From Burkholderia sp. SRS-W-2-2016 (lineage in GTDB: Bacteria; Pseudomonadota; Gammaproteobacteria; Burkholderiales; Burkholderiaceae), in NCBI RefSeq assembly GCF_001931485.1, contig NZ_MSDV01000001.1, positions 22,279-86,278 on the forward strand: a DNA stretch of 64,000 bases. Reading direction: 5' to 3'. This document shows positions 30,725 through 40,346 of the stretch, piece after piece. Under the pieces are notes generated by a model, which was given only the letters and a program-made list of their open reading frames with translations, ran no database searches and was not told the DNA's origin. A program made the position numbers and the translations under genes. Positions within the stretch are counted from its first letter, which is position 1. Each line of letters opens with the position of its first letter.

Positions 30725-33061
30725 CTACGGCGGGCTCTTGCCTGCAGAGGTGGGTGCATCGTGATTGATTGTCGTAGTAGCGACAGCTTGCTTCACGATG
30801 TCGTCCTGGTGATTGCTCCAAAAATTCGAGTAAAGAGCACTTCCAGTTTGGTAAACGCCGGCGACGCCCATAGTCCATCCGAACGTCAGAACCGCGCACA
30901 CGCGACGAAGCCACGTCGTCTCTTTCACCGCAGGGCGCTTGGCAGCCGTGAATTTTACGATACCGGCCGTTCCGCCTATTCCGAGTGCCAAGCCGACCCC
31001 GACCGCACGCAGGGGCGTGAACAAAAGCAACGCAAACGCCCCAAAAATCAACGAAGCCCCAATAAATGGAAGCAACACGCAAAAGAGGAAGTATTTTTGC
31101 GCTTTCGTTGCAAGCTCCTTCTGCTCGTTCGCGCGCCGGGCGGCCTCTTCAAGCTGAATACGCGATTGCCGCTCTTGCTCCAACTCACGGCGAAGGGCTT
31201 CCGCGTTTCGCTTCTGTACCGCCATCTCTGCCTTGTGCTTGGTAGAGATTTCCTGACGCGCGAGTCGTTCAGCCTCGCTCGAGCGCGACGCCGAGTCCAG
31301 CTGCTGGACCAGCGCGTCCTTGCGCGTGCGTTCCTCGGACAATTCGTTCTCAAGCTTCTTCGACTTCTCGACCGTATCGCGATGAATCGACAGAAGCTCA
31401 TCCCGGACGATGGCGGTCTGCTCCGCGTCGCTGGGGCTCTCGCGGAAACGAGTACGAACTGCGTCGTTCAGTAGCAAGGTATGGATTTCGTCCGCCGTGA
31501 AGTCACCGACCGCTTCGATACGCGACAGCCGGTTTATGATGGCAAGGCTGACATCCTCGGTTTCGCTGTCGAATTCGCGGAACAGCAGCGGCAGCTTGAG
31601 ACTGCCGAACAAGGCCTTTTCGAACTGAGCCGAGCGCGGCATCCAGAACTGCGCAAACTGGATAAAGGTGCTCGGGTCTACGCACACGGGAACCCAACCC
31701 GAATTGCCCTTGCCTTTATACGCATCGAAGCCGACAAGGCGACGGTCGAGCGTAACGAACCATTCCTTGGCATCGAGCGGCGACGACAGCTGCAAGTCGC
31801 GCTGGCGCTGAATGCAATGCCAGATGTAGATGTCGTGGAATATCGCTTCGTACGATTTCCGCCGCGTTTCCGGAAGGCGCTCCTCGAACTTCTGGTTATC
31901 GAGCACGTCGTCGATAACCTCTTGGTCTTGTCGACCAATGAGCAGGCGTCGGTCGATGACCTCAATGCCTCGCTTCTTGAGAATGGCGGACAGATTGGAG
32001 AGGTACGGCGCGAAGTAATCCTTCGGACTGAGCGGCGTGCTAGTCCTCGACACGGCCTCGAGATACTTTGCGTGCACGCCGGACAGGTTCGAACGCAAAG
32101 CGGCTTGAGCCAGATGACGCGGGTAGACTTGAGAGCCCATCGACTGGGCAGCGTGCGAGAGCACTCGCGTCGCTTCCTCAATCGTCTCCGGAAACACGAA
32201 GAGCTTTATCTTGACCGGCGCGCGCGGGTCGTCGCGCAGAGCCAGGAGTCCTTCGACGCCGTCGTTCTCCTCGTTCTCGTGCAATCCGAGAACTGAGAAC
32301 AGCGTGTTCGTATCCATGAAGAGACGAAGCGAACTATGAGTGTTCCTCTTCTTGTCAAGCGCTTCGACCGTCGCAGTGTCCAAGCTCACGGCCGCAATAA
32401 AGAATGAGGCAGCGACGCGTTTGAGGATGAACTGGCGGACATCCTTCGCGGATGGATTCAGGAATTCGACCACGGTCCGGAAGACATCTTCCCGTGTTTC
32501 CGTCGGCAAGGCGTCTAGCAACGGCTGCAAGTCCTCGCGGGTGCTCAGCGGCGCCGCACCGGAGAGAAGATTCAGCGTGTTCGCTCCGGCTTCGCGGATG
32601 AGCGGCATCAGGAACAGCTCAAGGAACATTTCCCACACACGCTCGCCGTCGAGCCCGCCAGGACAGCGTTGAAGTGCGGCGATGAAAGCGCTTTTGGTCG
32701 CTTCCTCTTCCGCCTCGGTCGCCGCAATTGCCGACTGAATCTCGTTCAGTGCCGACTCGCGAACCCGGAAAACTCCTTTGGGATGCTCAATCAACTGGTG
32801 CTGCGAGGAGAGCAACTCGATGGCCTTGATGACCGAGCCCAAGCCGAAGTCATAAGCTGCCTGCAATCTCACCGCATCGTGGATTTCTTGGCGAGATAAG
32901 CCCTGGGTCGAGCGGCAGAGTATAGCGAGTACGATTTTGCTGAGAGTCTTTCGAACCCAGCCGCTCTCGTTCAATTCGACAAAGTGAACCAGTGAAATCA
33001 GTTCTTTGGTGAGCTTTACTTGTTCGGTCATTTCTCGAAAATTCTTCGTCGCATGCTCCAT
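30725..33061 (-). CDS. PIN-like domain protein with coiled coil and C-terminal membrane segments
   Basis: 778 aa from ATG 33059-33061. Helical N-terminus. A PIN-like nuclease region at about 245-465: LRLFMDTNTLFSVLG (Asp), FVFPETIEEATRVL (Glu) and WFVTLDRRLVGFD (Asp) give the usual acidic residues. A charged coiled coil covers about 550-650 (EERTRKDALVQQLDSASRS and on). Hydrophobic segments follow at about 660-680 and 690-710 (FLFCVLLPFIGASLIFGAFA), with further ones near 740. The combination predicts an RNase-like domain held at the inner membrane by a stalk. Not recognised as a named family. It stands alone between the SMC gene and the restriction operon. Confidence 0.65.
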   Translation of the reverse strand: MEHATKNFREMTEQVKLTKELISLVHFVELNESGWVRKTLSKIVLAILCRSTQGLSRQEIHDAVRLQAAYDFGLGSVIKAIELLSSQHQLIEHPKGVFRVRESALNEIQSAIAATEAEEEATKSAFIAALQRCPGGLDGERVWEMFLELFLMPLIREAGANTLNLLSGAAPLSTREDLQPLLDALPTETREDVFRTVVEFLNPSAKDVRQFILKRVAASFFIAAVSLDTATVEALDKKRNTHSSLRLFMDTNTLFSVLGLHENEENDGVEGLLALRDDPRAPVKIKLFVFPETIEEATRVLSHAAQSMGSQVYPRHLAQAALRSNLSGVHAKYLEAVSRTSTPLSPKDYFAPYLSNLSAILKKRGIEVIDRRLLIGRQDQEVIDDVLDNQKFEERLPETRRKSYEAIFHDIYIWHCIQRQRDLQLSSPLDAKEWFVTLDRRLVGFDAYKGKGNSGWVPVCVDPSTFIQFAQFWMPRSAQFEKALFGSLKLPLLFREFDSETEDVSLAIINRLSRIEAVGDFTADEIHTLLLNDAVRTRFRESPSDAEQTAIVRDELLSIHRDTVEKSKKLENELSEERTRKDALVQQLDSASRSSEAERLARQEISTKHKAEMAVQKRNAEALRRELEQERQSRIQLEEAARRANEQKELATKAQKYFLFCVLLPFIGASLIFGAFALLLFTPLRAVGVGLALGIGGTAGIVKFTAAKRPAVKETTWLRRVCAVLTFGWTMGVAGVYQTGSALYSNFWSNHQDDIVKQAVATTTINHDAPTSAGKSPP

Positions 33062-33348
33062 ACGCCGCTCTCAGTGTGAAGCGTGATGACATTGACGACT
33101 CTTATTTTTAATCAAAACCTTACCGCTCAATTCTAACCCTACCGGACCAACCCCTATGACAATTTCTTACGTGCCGCGCTGCATTAGCTTGGCTTGCCCT
33201 GAACGCGCCATGGTGCCTTCAGCGTCTCCCAGTTTCTACCTTCTGACTGCAGGAATAAAGGCTCGCAATCTCAGCGACGTTCGTGCGCACTGAAGGCCCG
33301 TACGTAGCCGAACACTGGCAGGCTGGCTTGTGCGACTACGCTGCCTTT

Positions 33349-34059
33349 CTATATCTCGTCCTCAAACACCGCCCTCTCCAATGCTTCATGTTCACGCCGC
33401 CATGCCGGCATCACCCGGGCAACCAGGTTCCAGAAGGCCCGGGTGTGATTCTTCTCGATGGTATGGCAAAGCTCGTGGACGATGACATAGTCCTGCACGC
33501 TGCGGGCTAGCTCCATCACCCTAGGATGGAACTGCAACACGTTCGCAGCGTCGCAGCTCGCCCATCGGCTTTGAAAATGCCGGATGCATGCCCCTGCGGC
33601 TTTCAGCCCTGTCGCGCGCTCCCAATGACGGACCCGTGGCAGCAGTTTTTCTTCCGCCCGCTCGCGGTAAAAGCCTTCCAACAGTGGTGCCACGGCTTCG
33701 GGCGAGATAGTCCTGCCCGAGGGACACCCCACCACGAAGCGCGAAGCGGTGAATGCCAGCTGTGGCGTCGTCAGAGTAGGCATCTGCCGGACCTCCGTGA
33801 AGTAGCTGCGTCCACAATACCTGAGCCGGCTACCGGTCACGATGAGGTCTTCGAGTTGCGGCTTGTTCACCAGCGCCAATTTCTCACGTATCCACCGGGC
33901 GCGCCGCCGCACAAGCGCCTCCTGCTCCGATACATCCACCCACGGTCCGCGCAACAACACGGGGCGGTCACGCTCGACCGTCACATAGTGGCGCTTCAGC
34001 CCTGCGTCTGGCCGAAACTGCCACTCGATGGTGGTCTCTCCGTAATGCAAGCGCGGCAT
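33349..34059 (-). CDS. YgjP/SprT-like metal-dependent hydrolase
   Basis: 236 aa from ATG 34057-34059. Zinc metallopeptidase signature VHELCHTIEKNHTRAFW (HExxH plus a downstream His) near residue 190. The preceding SRWASCDAANVLQFHPRVM is typical of the YgjP (DUF45) family. It starts 3 bp after the hsdR stop, so it is the last gene of the type I operon; this linkage is common. Its role with the restriction enzyme is not established. Confidence 0.88.
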   Translation of the reverse strand: MPRLHYGETTIEWQFRPDAGLKRHYVTVERDRPVLLRGPWVDVSEQEALVRRRARWIREKLALVNKPQLEDLIVTGSRLRYCGRSYFTEVRQMPTLTTPQLAFTASRFVVGCPSGRTISPEAVAPLLEGFYRERAEEKLLPRVRHWERATGLKAAGACIRHFQSRWASCDAANVLQFHPRVMELARSVQDYVIVHELCHTIEKNHTRAFWNLVARVMPAWRREHEALERAVFEDEI

Positions 34060-34062
34060 AGC

Positions 34063-37000
34063 TCAGTTCTTCAGCAAAATGGTCAGCAGGTGACTGGCGT
34101 GGTCTCGCGCTACGGCGCGCTGCCAGCCTGCCAGCGGCACCAGCAAGCTGCTGATGCGCCTCTTGATTTCGGGGTGCAAGTCGTGCATGGCCTTCCAGTG
34201 GCCCGATGCCATGGTATGGCGGAGTTCCTCGTCCTCGAACAGCTTTGTCGTCACGCCCCGGGCCATGTCGCTCGACAGATGCGACTCTAGGTAGTGGAAT
34301 GCCGCCGAATGAGCCGGGCTGGAAAACCCGGTGTTGTCTTTCTCCTTGATGCGCTGACCGAACAGGTCCAATTGCTCCAGAAACTTCGCTTGGGTGATGC
34401 GGCCAGCCTTCTCTTCTTCAAGCAGTTTTTCCATCTCCTCCGCCAACTTGTCGAAGAACACAGGGTCCTTGTCGCGGCCCGTCTCGATAGTGTGTTTCAA
34501 TTGGTTCTTCATCACCAGCGCCCGACTGCCGGGGCTGGCTAGCTTCTTGAGCCGGTCCATGTCCGAGGCGTCAAGAATCGACACCTCTTTGCCAAGCAGG
34601 CTCTTGGCTGGGCTGGCGCTAATGTGTTCATCCAGCAACTGCTGCAGGAGCACGGATTCGAGCTTGGTAATTCGTTCCCGATATGCCGTACCTGGCAATT
34701 TGTCCCGCAACATTAGACGGATTTCAGCAAACAGCGTGAAATACGGTTTGAACTCCACGCCACGCACGTCGGGCAGAATGATGTCGATGCTGCGGTTGAA
34801 CTGTTTAACCAGCTCCAGAAAGTCTTCCACCTTATCCAAGCGGGCTGCCGGGTCGAGGAATGTTTCAGCATCGGCCTTGTAGTCCTCACGCTGGCTGACC
34901 GGGTCATGCTTGCGCGGTAAAAGTTTTAGAATCCGTTCGAGAGTCGCTTGCAGCTTGGGCAGCTCGCTTTCCACGCCTTCCCATACCTGGGCAGGCTTGA
35001 CGTCGCCGCCGTAGATTTTGAGAGCATGGTCCAAGTGCTCCACCACACCGTGGTAGTCCACAATGTAGCCTGCGTTCTTGCCTGCCAAGGTCCGGTTAAC
35101 GCGTGCTATGGCTTGCAGCAGGGTGTGTTCTTTGAGCGGCTTGTCTAGGTACATAGTGCCGACAATCGGCGCATCCCAGCCAGTGAGCAGCATGTCGGAC
35201 ACGATGATGAGCCCGACGTTGTTGGCATGTACCTTTCCGTCCTTGCCCTTCACTTCATCGCCATAGGGCAGCGGAAACAGCTTGCTGACGAAGTTGGCAA
35301 TCTGCTCGGTCGGCATGGCGACCGGCACCTTGCCGGCCTTGATTTCCCCGCGCACGCGCTCTTCGATGGTGCGGACCTTGTCGGCGCTAACTCCCTTCTC
35401 TGCAGCGGCCTCTTTTTCTGATGCACCGGTGCGCGAAGCCGTGATATTGGCCAGCGACACCACCACTCGACTCTCGAAGGTGGGCAACCCTTGCTCGCCA
35501 CGGTCCTTCATGATGGCGTCGAGCAGGTCTTTGTAGCGTACGGCCATCTCGCGGCCGTCGCACACAAGCATGCCCTTGAGGCCCTTAGCCTGCACGTTGT
35601 TCAGAAAGTGCTCAACAAGATGGTGAGCCACTTTTTCCATGCGGTCGCCGGCTTGTCGCCAGCGGGTGAGCAGTGCCTTCTTCAATGCATGCTGCCGCGC
35701 CTCGGGCTCGCTAATGAATTGCCCTTTGAACGCTTGGTCGAGGCCGACATCGGGCGCCAGCGCCACCCAGGCGTCCTGATACTTGATGGGCAACGTGGCT
35801 CCATCGGCCACGGCCTCATGCAGCCGATACTCGTCGATATATTCACCGCCGCCAAATTCGGCCAGGGTATGTTTGTCGTCGTTCTGCAACGGCGTACCGG
35901 TAAAAGCAATGAACTTGGCCTTTGGCAGACTGGCGCGCATAAAGGCGGCCAGAAAGTCGTACTGGCTACGATGCGCTTCGTCCACCAACACATAGAAGTT
36001 GGGTTTGGTGCTCAGCACGCGGAAGTTCACCTTCTCGCGGTGGACTTCTTCCCACTTGGGCGACAACAGCGCTCCGTCCGCATCGTACTGACCGAAATTG
36101 ACATTGCGCTCTTCGACCATGAAGAAGTTCTTGCCGTCACGCACACGCCGGTGGCGCGTCGCTTGGATGGTGTCATCCTCATACTCAGAAGGTTCGGCCG
36201 AAGCCTCCGCGTCAGCATCTGTCTCGTCCTTCTCCTGAAATTTTTGGACCGTGCTCGTGAACACGCTGCCGTAATCATTCGACAGCATCTTGACCAAACC
36301 ATCAACGGACACGGCCTGGATGGCCTTGATGCCCACAGCGTGGAAAGTGTCGAAGATTTGCTTGTCGAGGTCGCGTCGGTCGGTCAGCACCAGCACCGTC
36401 GGGTTGTCCAAGCCAGTGCTTTCGGCGCGCAACAGGCGAGCAAGCAGTGCCATGGTGAGCGACTTGCCGCTGCCTTGGGTATGCCACACGACACCGCCGA
36501 GTGGCTTTGGTGCAGTTAGCCGCTGCACCGTCTTACGCACGGCTCGCCACTGCTGGTAACGCGGCAGCTTCTTGACCGTCTTGCCATCGCGGGTTTCGAA
36601 CAGCACGTAATGGGTAATGAGCTCCAGAAAGCGCGCGGGCTCGAACAACGCCCACAGCAACTCATCTTGTTCGCTCGGCTCATCCGCCAACAAAGCCGTC
36701 ACCTCGGCACGCTCAGCGTCTTGCAGCCGATAGTGCGCATAGAACGCCGGGGGCGTGAAGATGGAGCCATACAGCCCTTGCCGGCCATTCAACCCTACGC
36801 TGACCTGATTGAACACAAACTGGGCCGAGAAGGTCGCCCGGTAACCATCCAGTTGCGCAAGGGCTTCATCCAGCCTGTGGTGGCTGGCCTTGCACTCGAT
36901 GATGGCCATGGGCAGGCCGTTGACGAACAGCAGCAGGTCTGGCCGGAACACATCGTCGTCGGCATTGCGGCCCACGTACTGGTCGACTACGTGGAAGTCG

Positions 37001-37353
37001 TTGTTGGTCGATTTGCTGGCGTCAAAGAAACGCACGCTGCGCGGCTTGCCCTCCGCATCCTTGACCTGGATGTCGGAGCGGTGCACCGCCTGCTCCCAAA
37101 ACGCCTTGTTGGCGGGTAACAGTTCGTCGTTGACCCGTTTGCGCAGTTCGATGAGGGCGGCGTCCACACCACCGGGTGCGAATGCCAGCCATGGGTTCAG
37201 CATCTGCAACCGGGGCTTGAGGACATTTTCCAACACAGGGGCAAGGTGGCGGTGTTCGACCGCGACCTGACCGCCCGGCAGGTGGATGTAGCCCAGCTTG
37301 ACCAGCCAGTCGATGGCTGGAATTTCAACGCCGGTCTTTTCTGCGTTGCCCAT
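34063..37353 (-). CDS. hsdR: Type I restriction endonuclease subunit R
   Basis: 1096 aa from ATG 37351-37353, with AAGGAA upstream. Nuclease domain PMAIIECKASHH (ExK), SF2 helicase with TQGSGKSLTMAL (Walker A), LVDEAHRSQYD (DEAH) and FTGTPLQ, then a helical C-terminus. It translocates DNA and cuts at a distance once HsdMS finds an unmethylated site. Full length with no frame break. 36 bp downstream of hsdS. Confidence 0.96.
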   Translation of the reverse strand: MGNAEKTGVEIPAIDWLVKLGYIHLPGGQVAVEHRHLAPVLENVLKPRLQMLNPWLAFAPGGVDAALIELRKRVNDELLPANKAFWEQAVHRSDIQVKDAEGKPRSVRFFDASKSTNNDFHVVDQYVGRNADDDVFRPDLLLFVNGLPMAIIECKASHHRLDEALAQLDGYRATFSAQFVFNQVSVGLNGRQGLYGSIFTPPAFYAHYRLQDAERAEVTALLADEPSEQDELLWALFEPARFLELITHYVLFETRDGKTVKKLPRYQQWRAVRKTVQRLTAPKPLGGVVWHTQGSGKSLTMALLARLLRAESTGLDNPTVLVLTDRRDLDKQIFDTFHAVGIKAIQAVSVDGLVKMLSNDYGSVFTSTVQKFQEKDETDADAEASAEPSEYEDDTIQATRHRRVRDGKNFFMVEERNVNFGQYDADGALLSPKWEEVHREKVNFRVLSTKPNFYVLVDEAHRSQYDFLAAFMRASLPKAKFIAFTGTPLQNDDKHTLAEFGGGEYIDEYRLHEAVADGATLPIKYQDAWVALAPDVGLDQAFKGQFISEPEARQHALKKALLTRWRQAGDRMEKVAHHLVEHFLNNVQAKGLKGMLVCDGREMAVRYKDLLDAIMKDRGEQGLPTFESRVVVSLANITASRTGASEKEAAAEKGVSADKVRTIEERVRGEIKAGKVPVAMPTEQIANFVSKLFPLPYGDEVKGKDGKVHANNVGLIIVSDMLLTGWDAPIVGTMYLDKPLKEHTLLQAIARVNRTLAGKNAGYIVDYHGVVEHLDHALKIYGGDVKPAQVWEGVESELPKLQATLERILKLLPRKHDPVSQREDYKADAETFLDPAARLDKVEDFLELVKQFNRSIDIILPDVRGVEFKPYFTLFAEIRLMLRDKLPGTAYRERITKLESVLLQQLLDEHISASPAKSLLGKEVSILDASDMDRLKKLASPGSRALVMKNQLKHTIETGRDKDPVFFDKLAEEMEKLLEEEKAGRITQAKFLEQLDLFGQRIKEKDNTGFSSPAHSAAFHYLESHLSSDMARGVTTKLFEDEELRHTMASGHWKAMHDLHPEIKRRISSLLVPLAGWQRAVARDHASHLLTILLKN

Positions 37354-37389
37354 GTCTGGGTTCCTTTTTGTTCTTATAGTGTCGTGTGC

Positions 37390-38712
37390 TCAGGCTACCA
37401 CTTGCTCGGTAGCTTCCAACTTGACGCGCCATTCGCCGGTCAGGAGCTTTTGCATCAGGCCGCGTTTGAGCGTCTGTAACCTCTCGCGCTTGGTTTCCAG
37501 CAAACCGATTTTGCTTTGGACAGCGTCAAGAGTTTTATTTATCGCGAACTGCTCGGGCAATGGCGGAACCGGGACTTTGATGTCAGCCAAGGCCGACAAG
37601 CCCAAAGTCTTGTTTCGTCCTGCCCCTCCTGGCGAGGCGAGGCCAATCGCTGTCAAACCTGGCGGGGTTAGAAGGTATCGGGCGACAAAATCGGTACTGG
37701 CTCTTGCGCGGTCAACCTCGCAGGTTATATACCTGTGCGAGCCATATCGACCATCATCTTCCGGTTTAGCCACAGCAATTGCACCTTCCCAGGCGAACAC
37801 ATTAGAAAGTAGTAGGTCACCGGTCTTGATAACAAACAGCCGCTTGTTTCCCACTTCAACGCCGCTCAACGCTGGCTTGTGGAATGTGCCTCTACCAAAT
37901 GAACGAAGACCGAGTTCCGGGTAGCTCCCCTCTAATTGAACCTCAACTTCACGCCGAACGATGGGCGCAACTACGCCCATTCTCACCCACTGCCAACTGG
38001 CAGGATATGTTTGGGAGCCAACCTTCCTAAAGCTGTCATGCTTGACCCATCGCCCACCGGCATCCTGCATACCCATGCCTCGGCTGAATAGCGTCTGTAT
38101 TAGCCCACGCTTAAGAGTCTGGGTGGCTTCAATCTGGCGGGCGATTACATCCAACTTATCGTAGACGGCGGTGAGGATGACAGCAATTTTTTGTTGCTCG
38201 GGGATGGAGGGTAGCCCAATTTCATATTCGCGCAGAAAGTCAGCGGGAACACGCTTTTGTCCCGCGGAACCGACCATGCTTCGCTCACCGCTTCGTCGAA
38301 ACGATTCATCGCGCGTATGCAAATGCAAAAAGGATGGCAGGGCATGCCCCTTCTTTGCGCGAATGACATGAAATTCGGTACTACCGAAACCAATCCCACT
38401 AAGCAGACTTGTCGCGAGTGCACCCTTGCCATTTTCGAAGCACGGCGTAATCTTGGCTACCAAGACATCATTCTCAACAAATGATGTGAAACCCTTTGCC
38501 ACATCTTGATAGTTACGTATCTGCCTGCCAATTACCCGCCCATCTTCGGAAACGTCGCCCATGGCCAGAAAGGACACTTCATCGTTTTCTGAGTCGGGCT
38601 TGGCGCGACCGGGATTGATGTCGGCGATGTCAGACAGTTTCGAAACGCGCCAATCTACGGGAACTTGACCAGTGGCTGCATTCTGGCAATCCAGCAATTT
38701 CGCCCCCATCAT
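37390..38712 (-). CDS. hsdS: Type I specificity subunit HsdS
   Basis: 440 aa. ATG 38710-38712 overlaps the hsdM TGA; a second ATG follows at once. Two target-recognition halves separated by conserved helices: the first ends near [16 protein letters not shown] and [17 protein letters not shown] text, the second near [14 protein letters not shown] and [13 protein letters not shown]. The repeated KRGL(I/M)Q motif marks the two conserved helices. Sets the bipartite target of the methylase and nuclease. Confidence 0.95.
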   Translation of the reverse strand: MMGAKLLDCQNAATGQVPVDWRVSKLSDIADINPGRAKPDSENDEVSFLAMGDVSEDGRVIGRQIRNYQDVAKGFTSFVENDVLVAKITPCFENGKGALATSLLSGIGFGSTEFHVIRAKKGHALPSFLHLHTRDESFRRSGERSMVGSAGQKRVPADFLREYEIGLPSIPEQQKIAVILTAVYDKLDVIARQIEATQTLKRGLIQTLFSRGMGMQDAGGRWVKHDSFRKVGSQTYPASWQWVRMGVVAPIVRREVEVQLEGSYPELGLRSFGRGTFHKPALSGVEVGNKRLFVIKTGDLLLSNVFAWEGAIAVAKPEDDGRYGSHRYITCEVDRARASTDFVARYLLTPPGLTAIGLASPGGAGRNKTLGLSALADIKVPVPPLPEQFAINKTLDAVQSKIGLLETKRERLQTLKRGLMQKLLTGEWRVKLEATEQVVA

Positions 38713-40328
38713 GCTCCAGCCTCCCGTAGCCCCAACTCGACCAAATAGCTATTTAGCTGCACATCAATCTGCGCCTCTTCATCCGCCAGCACTTCAAGCT
38801 GCGCCAAGGTTGCGGCCACATCCACCGTCTCTTCCACCTCACCGTTATCGATGTAGCGGGCAATGTTGAGGTTGCCGTCGTTCTTGCGAATCTCCTCCAC
38901 CGTCACTACGCGGCAGTAGTTTTCCACCTCGGTTTGATGGTCAAACGCCGCCTTGTGTGCAGCCACGATGTGGGCGATGTCTTCCGGGCGTAGCATGTTC
39001 TGCGCTTTGCCTTCTAGGTAGTCCCGGCTGGCGTCGATGATGATGACCTTCCCCTTGAGTGCCGCCGGCTTGCGCTTGTTTAGCACCAACACGCAGGCCG
39101 GGATGGCGGTGTTGTAGAACAGCGCCGAAGGTAGGCCTATGATGGCCTCAATCAGGTCACCCGGTTGGTTACCGCTGGCGGAATCAGTGCCGAACAGCAG
39201 CCCTTCACGAATCTTGCCTTCCTCGCCACTACGAAATAGCACGCCGTGCGGCAGGATTACGCCCATGCGGCCATCGGCCTTCAGACTAGCAAGCATATGC
39301 TGGGCGAAAGCCAAATCAGCATAGCCGCGCGGCGGGACGCCGTAACCAAAGCGGCCATAAGGGTCGCTGACCAGCTTGTAGTTGGGCGCCTTGGGCTTCT
39401 TTTCACCCTCCTGCTCAGCTTCGGCAGCGAGTTCCAGCGGCGCCCACCATGCCTTGGCGGAAAACGGCGGATTGGCAATCACCCGGTCGAAGGTTTTCAG
39501 GTAATCGCCGTCCAGGTGCTTGGGTTCGACCAGCGTGTCACCGCGCTCAATGTCAGCCCGCATGTTGTGCAGGTACAGGTTGAGCTTGGCTATGGCCCAG
39601 GTGCCCAGGTTCTTTTCTTGGCCATAGAGCAGCACATTCGGCTTGCCACCCAGCAACGTGCCGCCTTGCAACTCGGCGATGTGGTGGGCGCTTTCTACTA
39701 GCATGCCGCCGCTGCCGCAGGTGGGGTCGTACACGCTCATGCCCGGCCTCGGGTCGAGCAGCCCAACCACCAACTGCACCACGCCCTTAGGCGTGTAGAA
39801 CTCGCCCCCCTTCTTGCCTGCGTCGTCAGCAAACTGCTTGATGAGGTACTCGTAAGCATCGCCCAGCATGTCGGCCTTGTAAAGGTCGGCATTGCCCAGC
39901 TTGTACTGGTTGAAGTGGCGCAGCAGGCGTTGCAACGTATGGTCGGACAGCACACGCTTATCGCCGTACTGGGTGGCGGTCAGTACGTGTTGCAGGTCGG
40001 TGCCTTTCACGCCGGCTTCGATGTCGTGGAAGGCTTTGTCGAGTGCCTCGCCAATGTTCTCGGTGCGGGTAATGAGCCAGCCCCAGCGCGCAGTTGACGG
40101 GAAGGCGCCCTGGTCCTCGCAGACTTCGGCATCGGCCTCTGCCTGACTCAAGCCTTCATCTGCCATCAACTGGTTGACGCGCTCTTCGAACACGTCGTTG
40201 AAACGCTTGAGGAACAAGAGCCCGAAGATGTAGTTCTTGAAGTCGGACGAGTCGATGGAGCCGCGCAGAATATTGGCGGATTCCCAGAGCCAACTCTCCA
40301 GAGCTTCGAGGGTAAGTTGATTAGCCAT
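38709..40328 (-). CDS. hsdM: Type I DNA adenine methyltransferase HsdM
   Basis: 539 aa from ATG 40326-40328. N-terminal helical domain, then motif [15 protein letters not shown] and catalytic [10 protein letters not shown]. All expected motifs are intact, in contrast to the upstream fusion protein. Forms M2S with HsdS and R2M2S with HsdR. Confidence 0.97.
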   Translation of the reverse strand: MANQLTLEALESWLWESANILRGSIDSSDFKNYIFGLLFLKRFNDVFEERVNQLMADEGLSQAEADAEVCEDQGAFPSTARWGWLITRTENIGEALDKAFHDIEAGVKGTDLQHVLTATQYGDKRVLSDHTLQRLLRHFNQYKLGNADLYKADMLGDAYEYLIKQFADDAGKKGGEFYTPKGVVQLVVGLLDPRPGMSVYDPTCGSGGMLVESAHHIAELQGGTLLGGKPNVLLYGQEKNLGTWAIAKLNLYLHNMRADIERGDTLVEPKHLDGDYLKTFDRVIANPPFSAKAWWAPLELAAEAEQEGEKKPKAPNYKLVSDPYGRFGYGVPPRGYADLAFAQHMLASLKADGRMGVILPHGVLFRSGEEGKIREGLLFGTDSASGNQPGDLIEAIIGLPSALFYNTAIPACVLVLNKRKPAALKGKVIIIDASRDYLEGKAQNMLRPEDIAHIVAAHKAAFDHQTEVENYCRVVTVEEIRKNDGNLNIARYIDNGEVEETVDVAATLAQLEVLADEEAQIDVQLNSYLVELGLREAGA

Positions 40329-40346
40329 GTCGATATTCGAGTCTAG

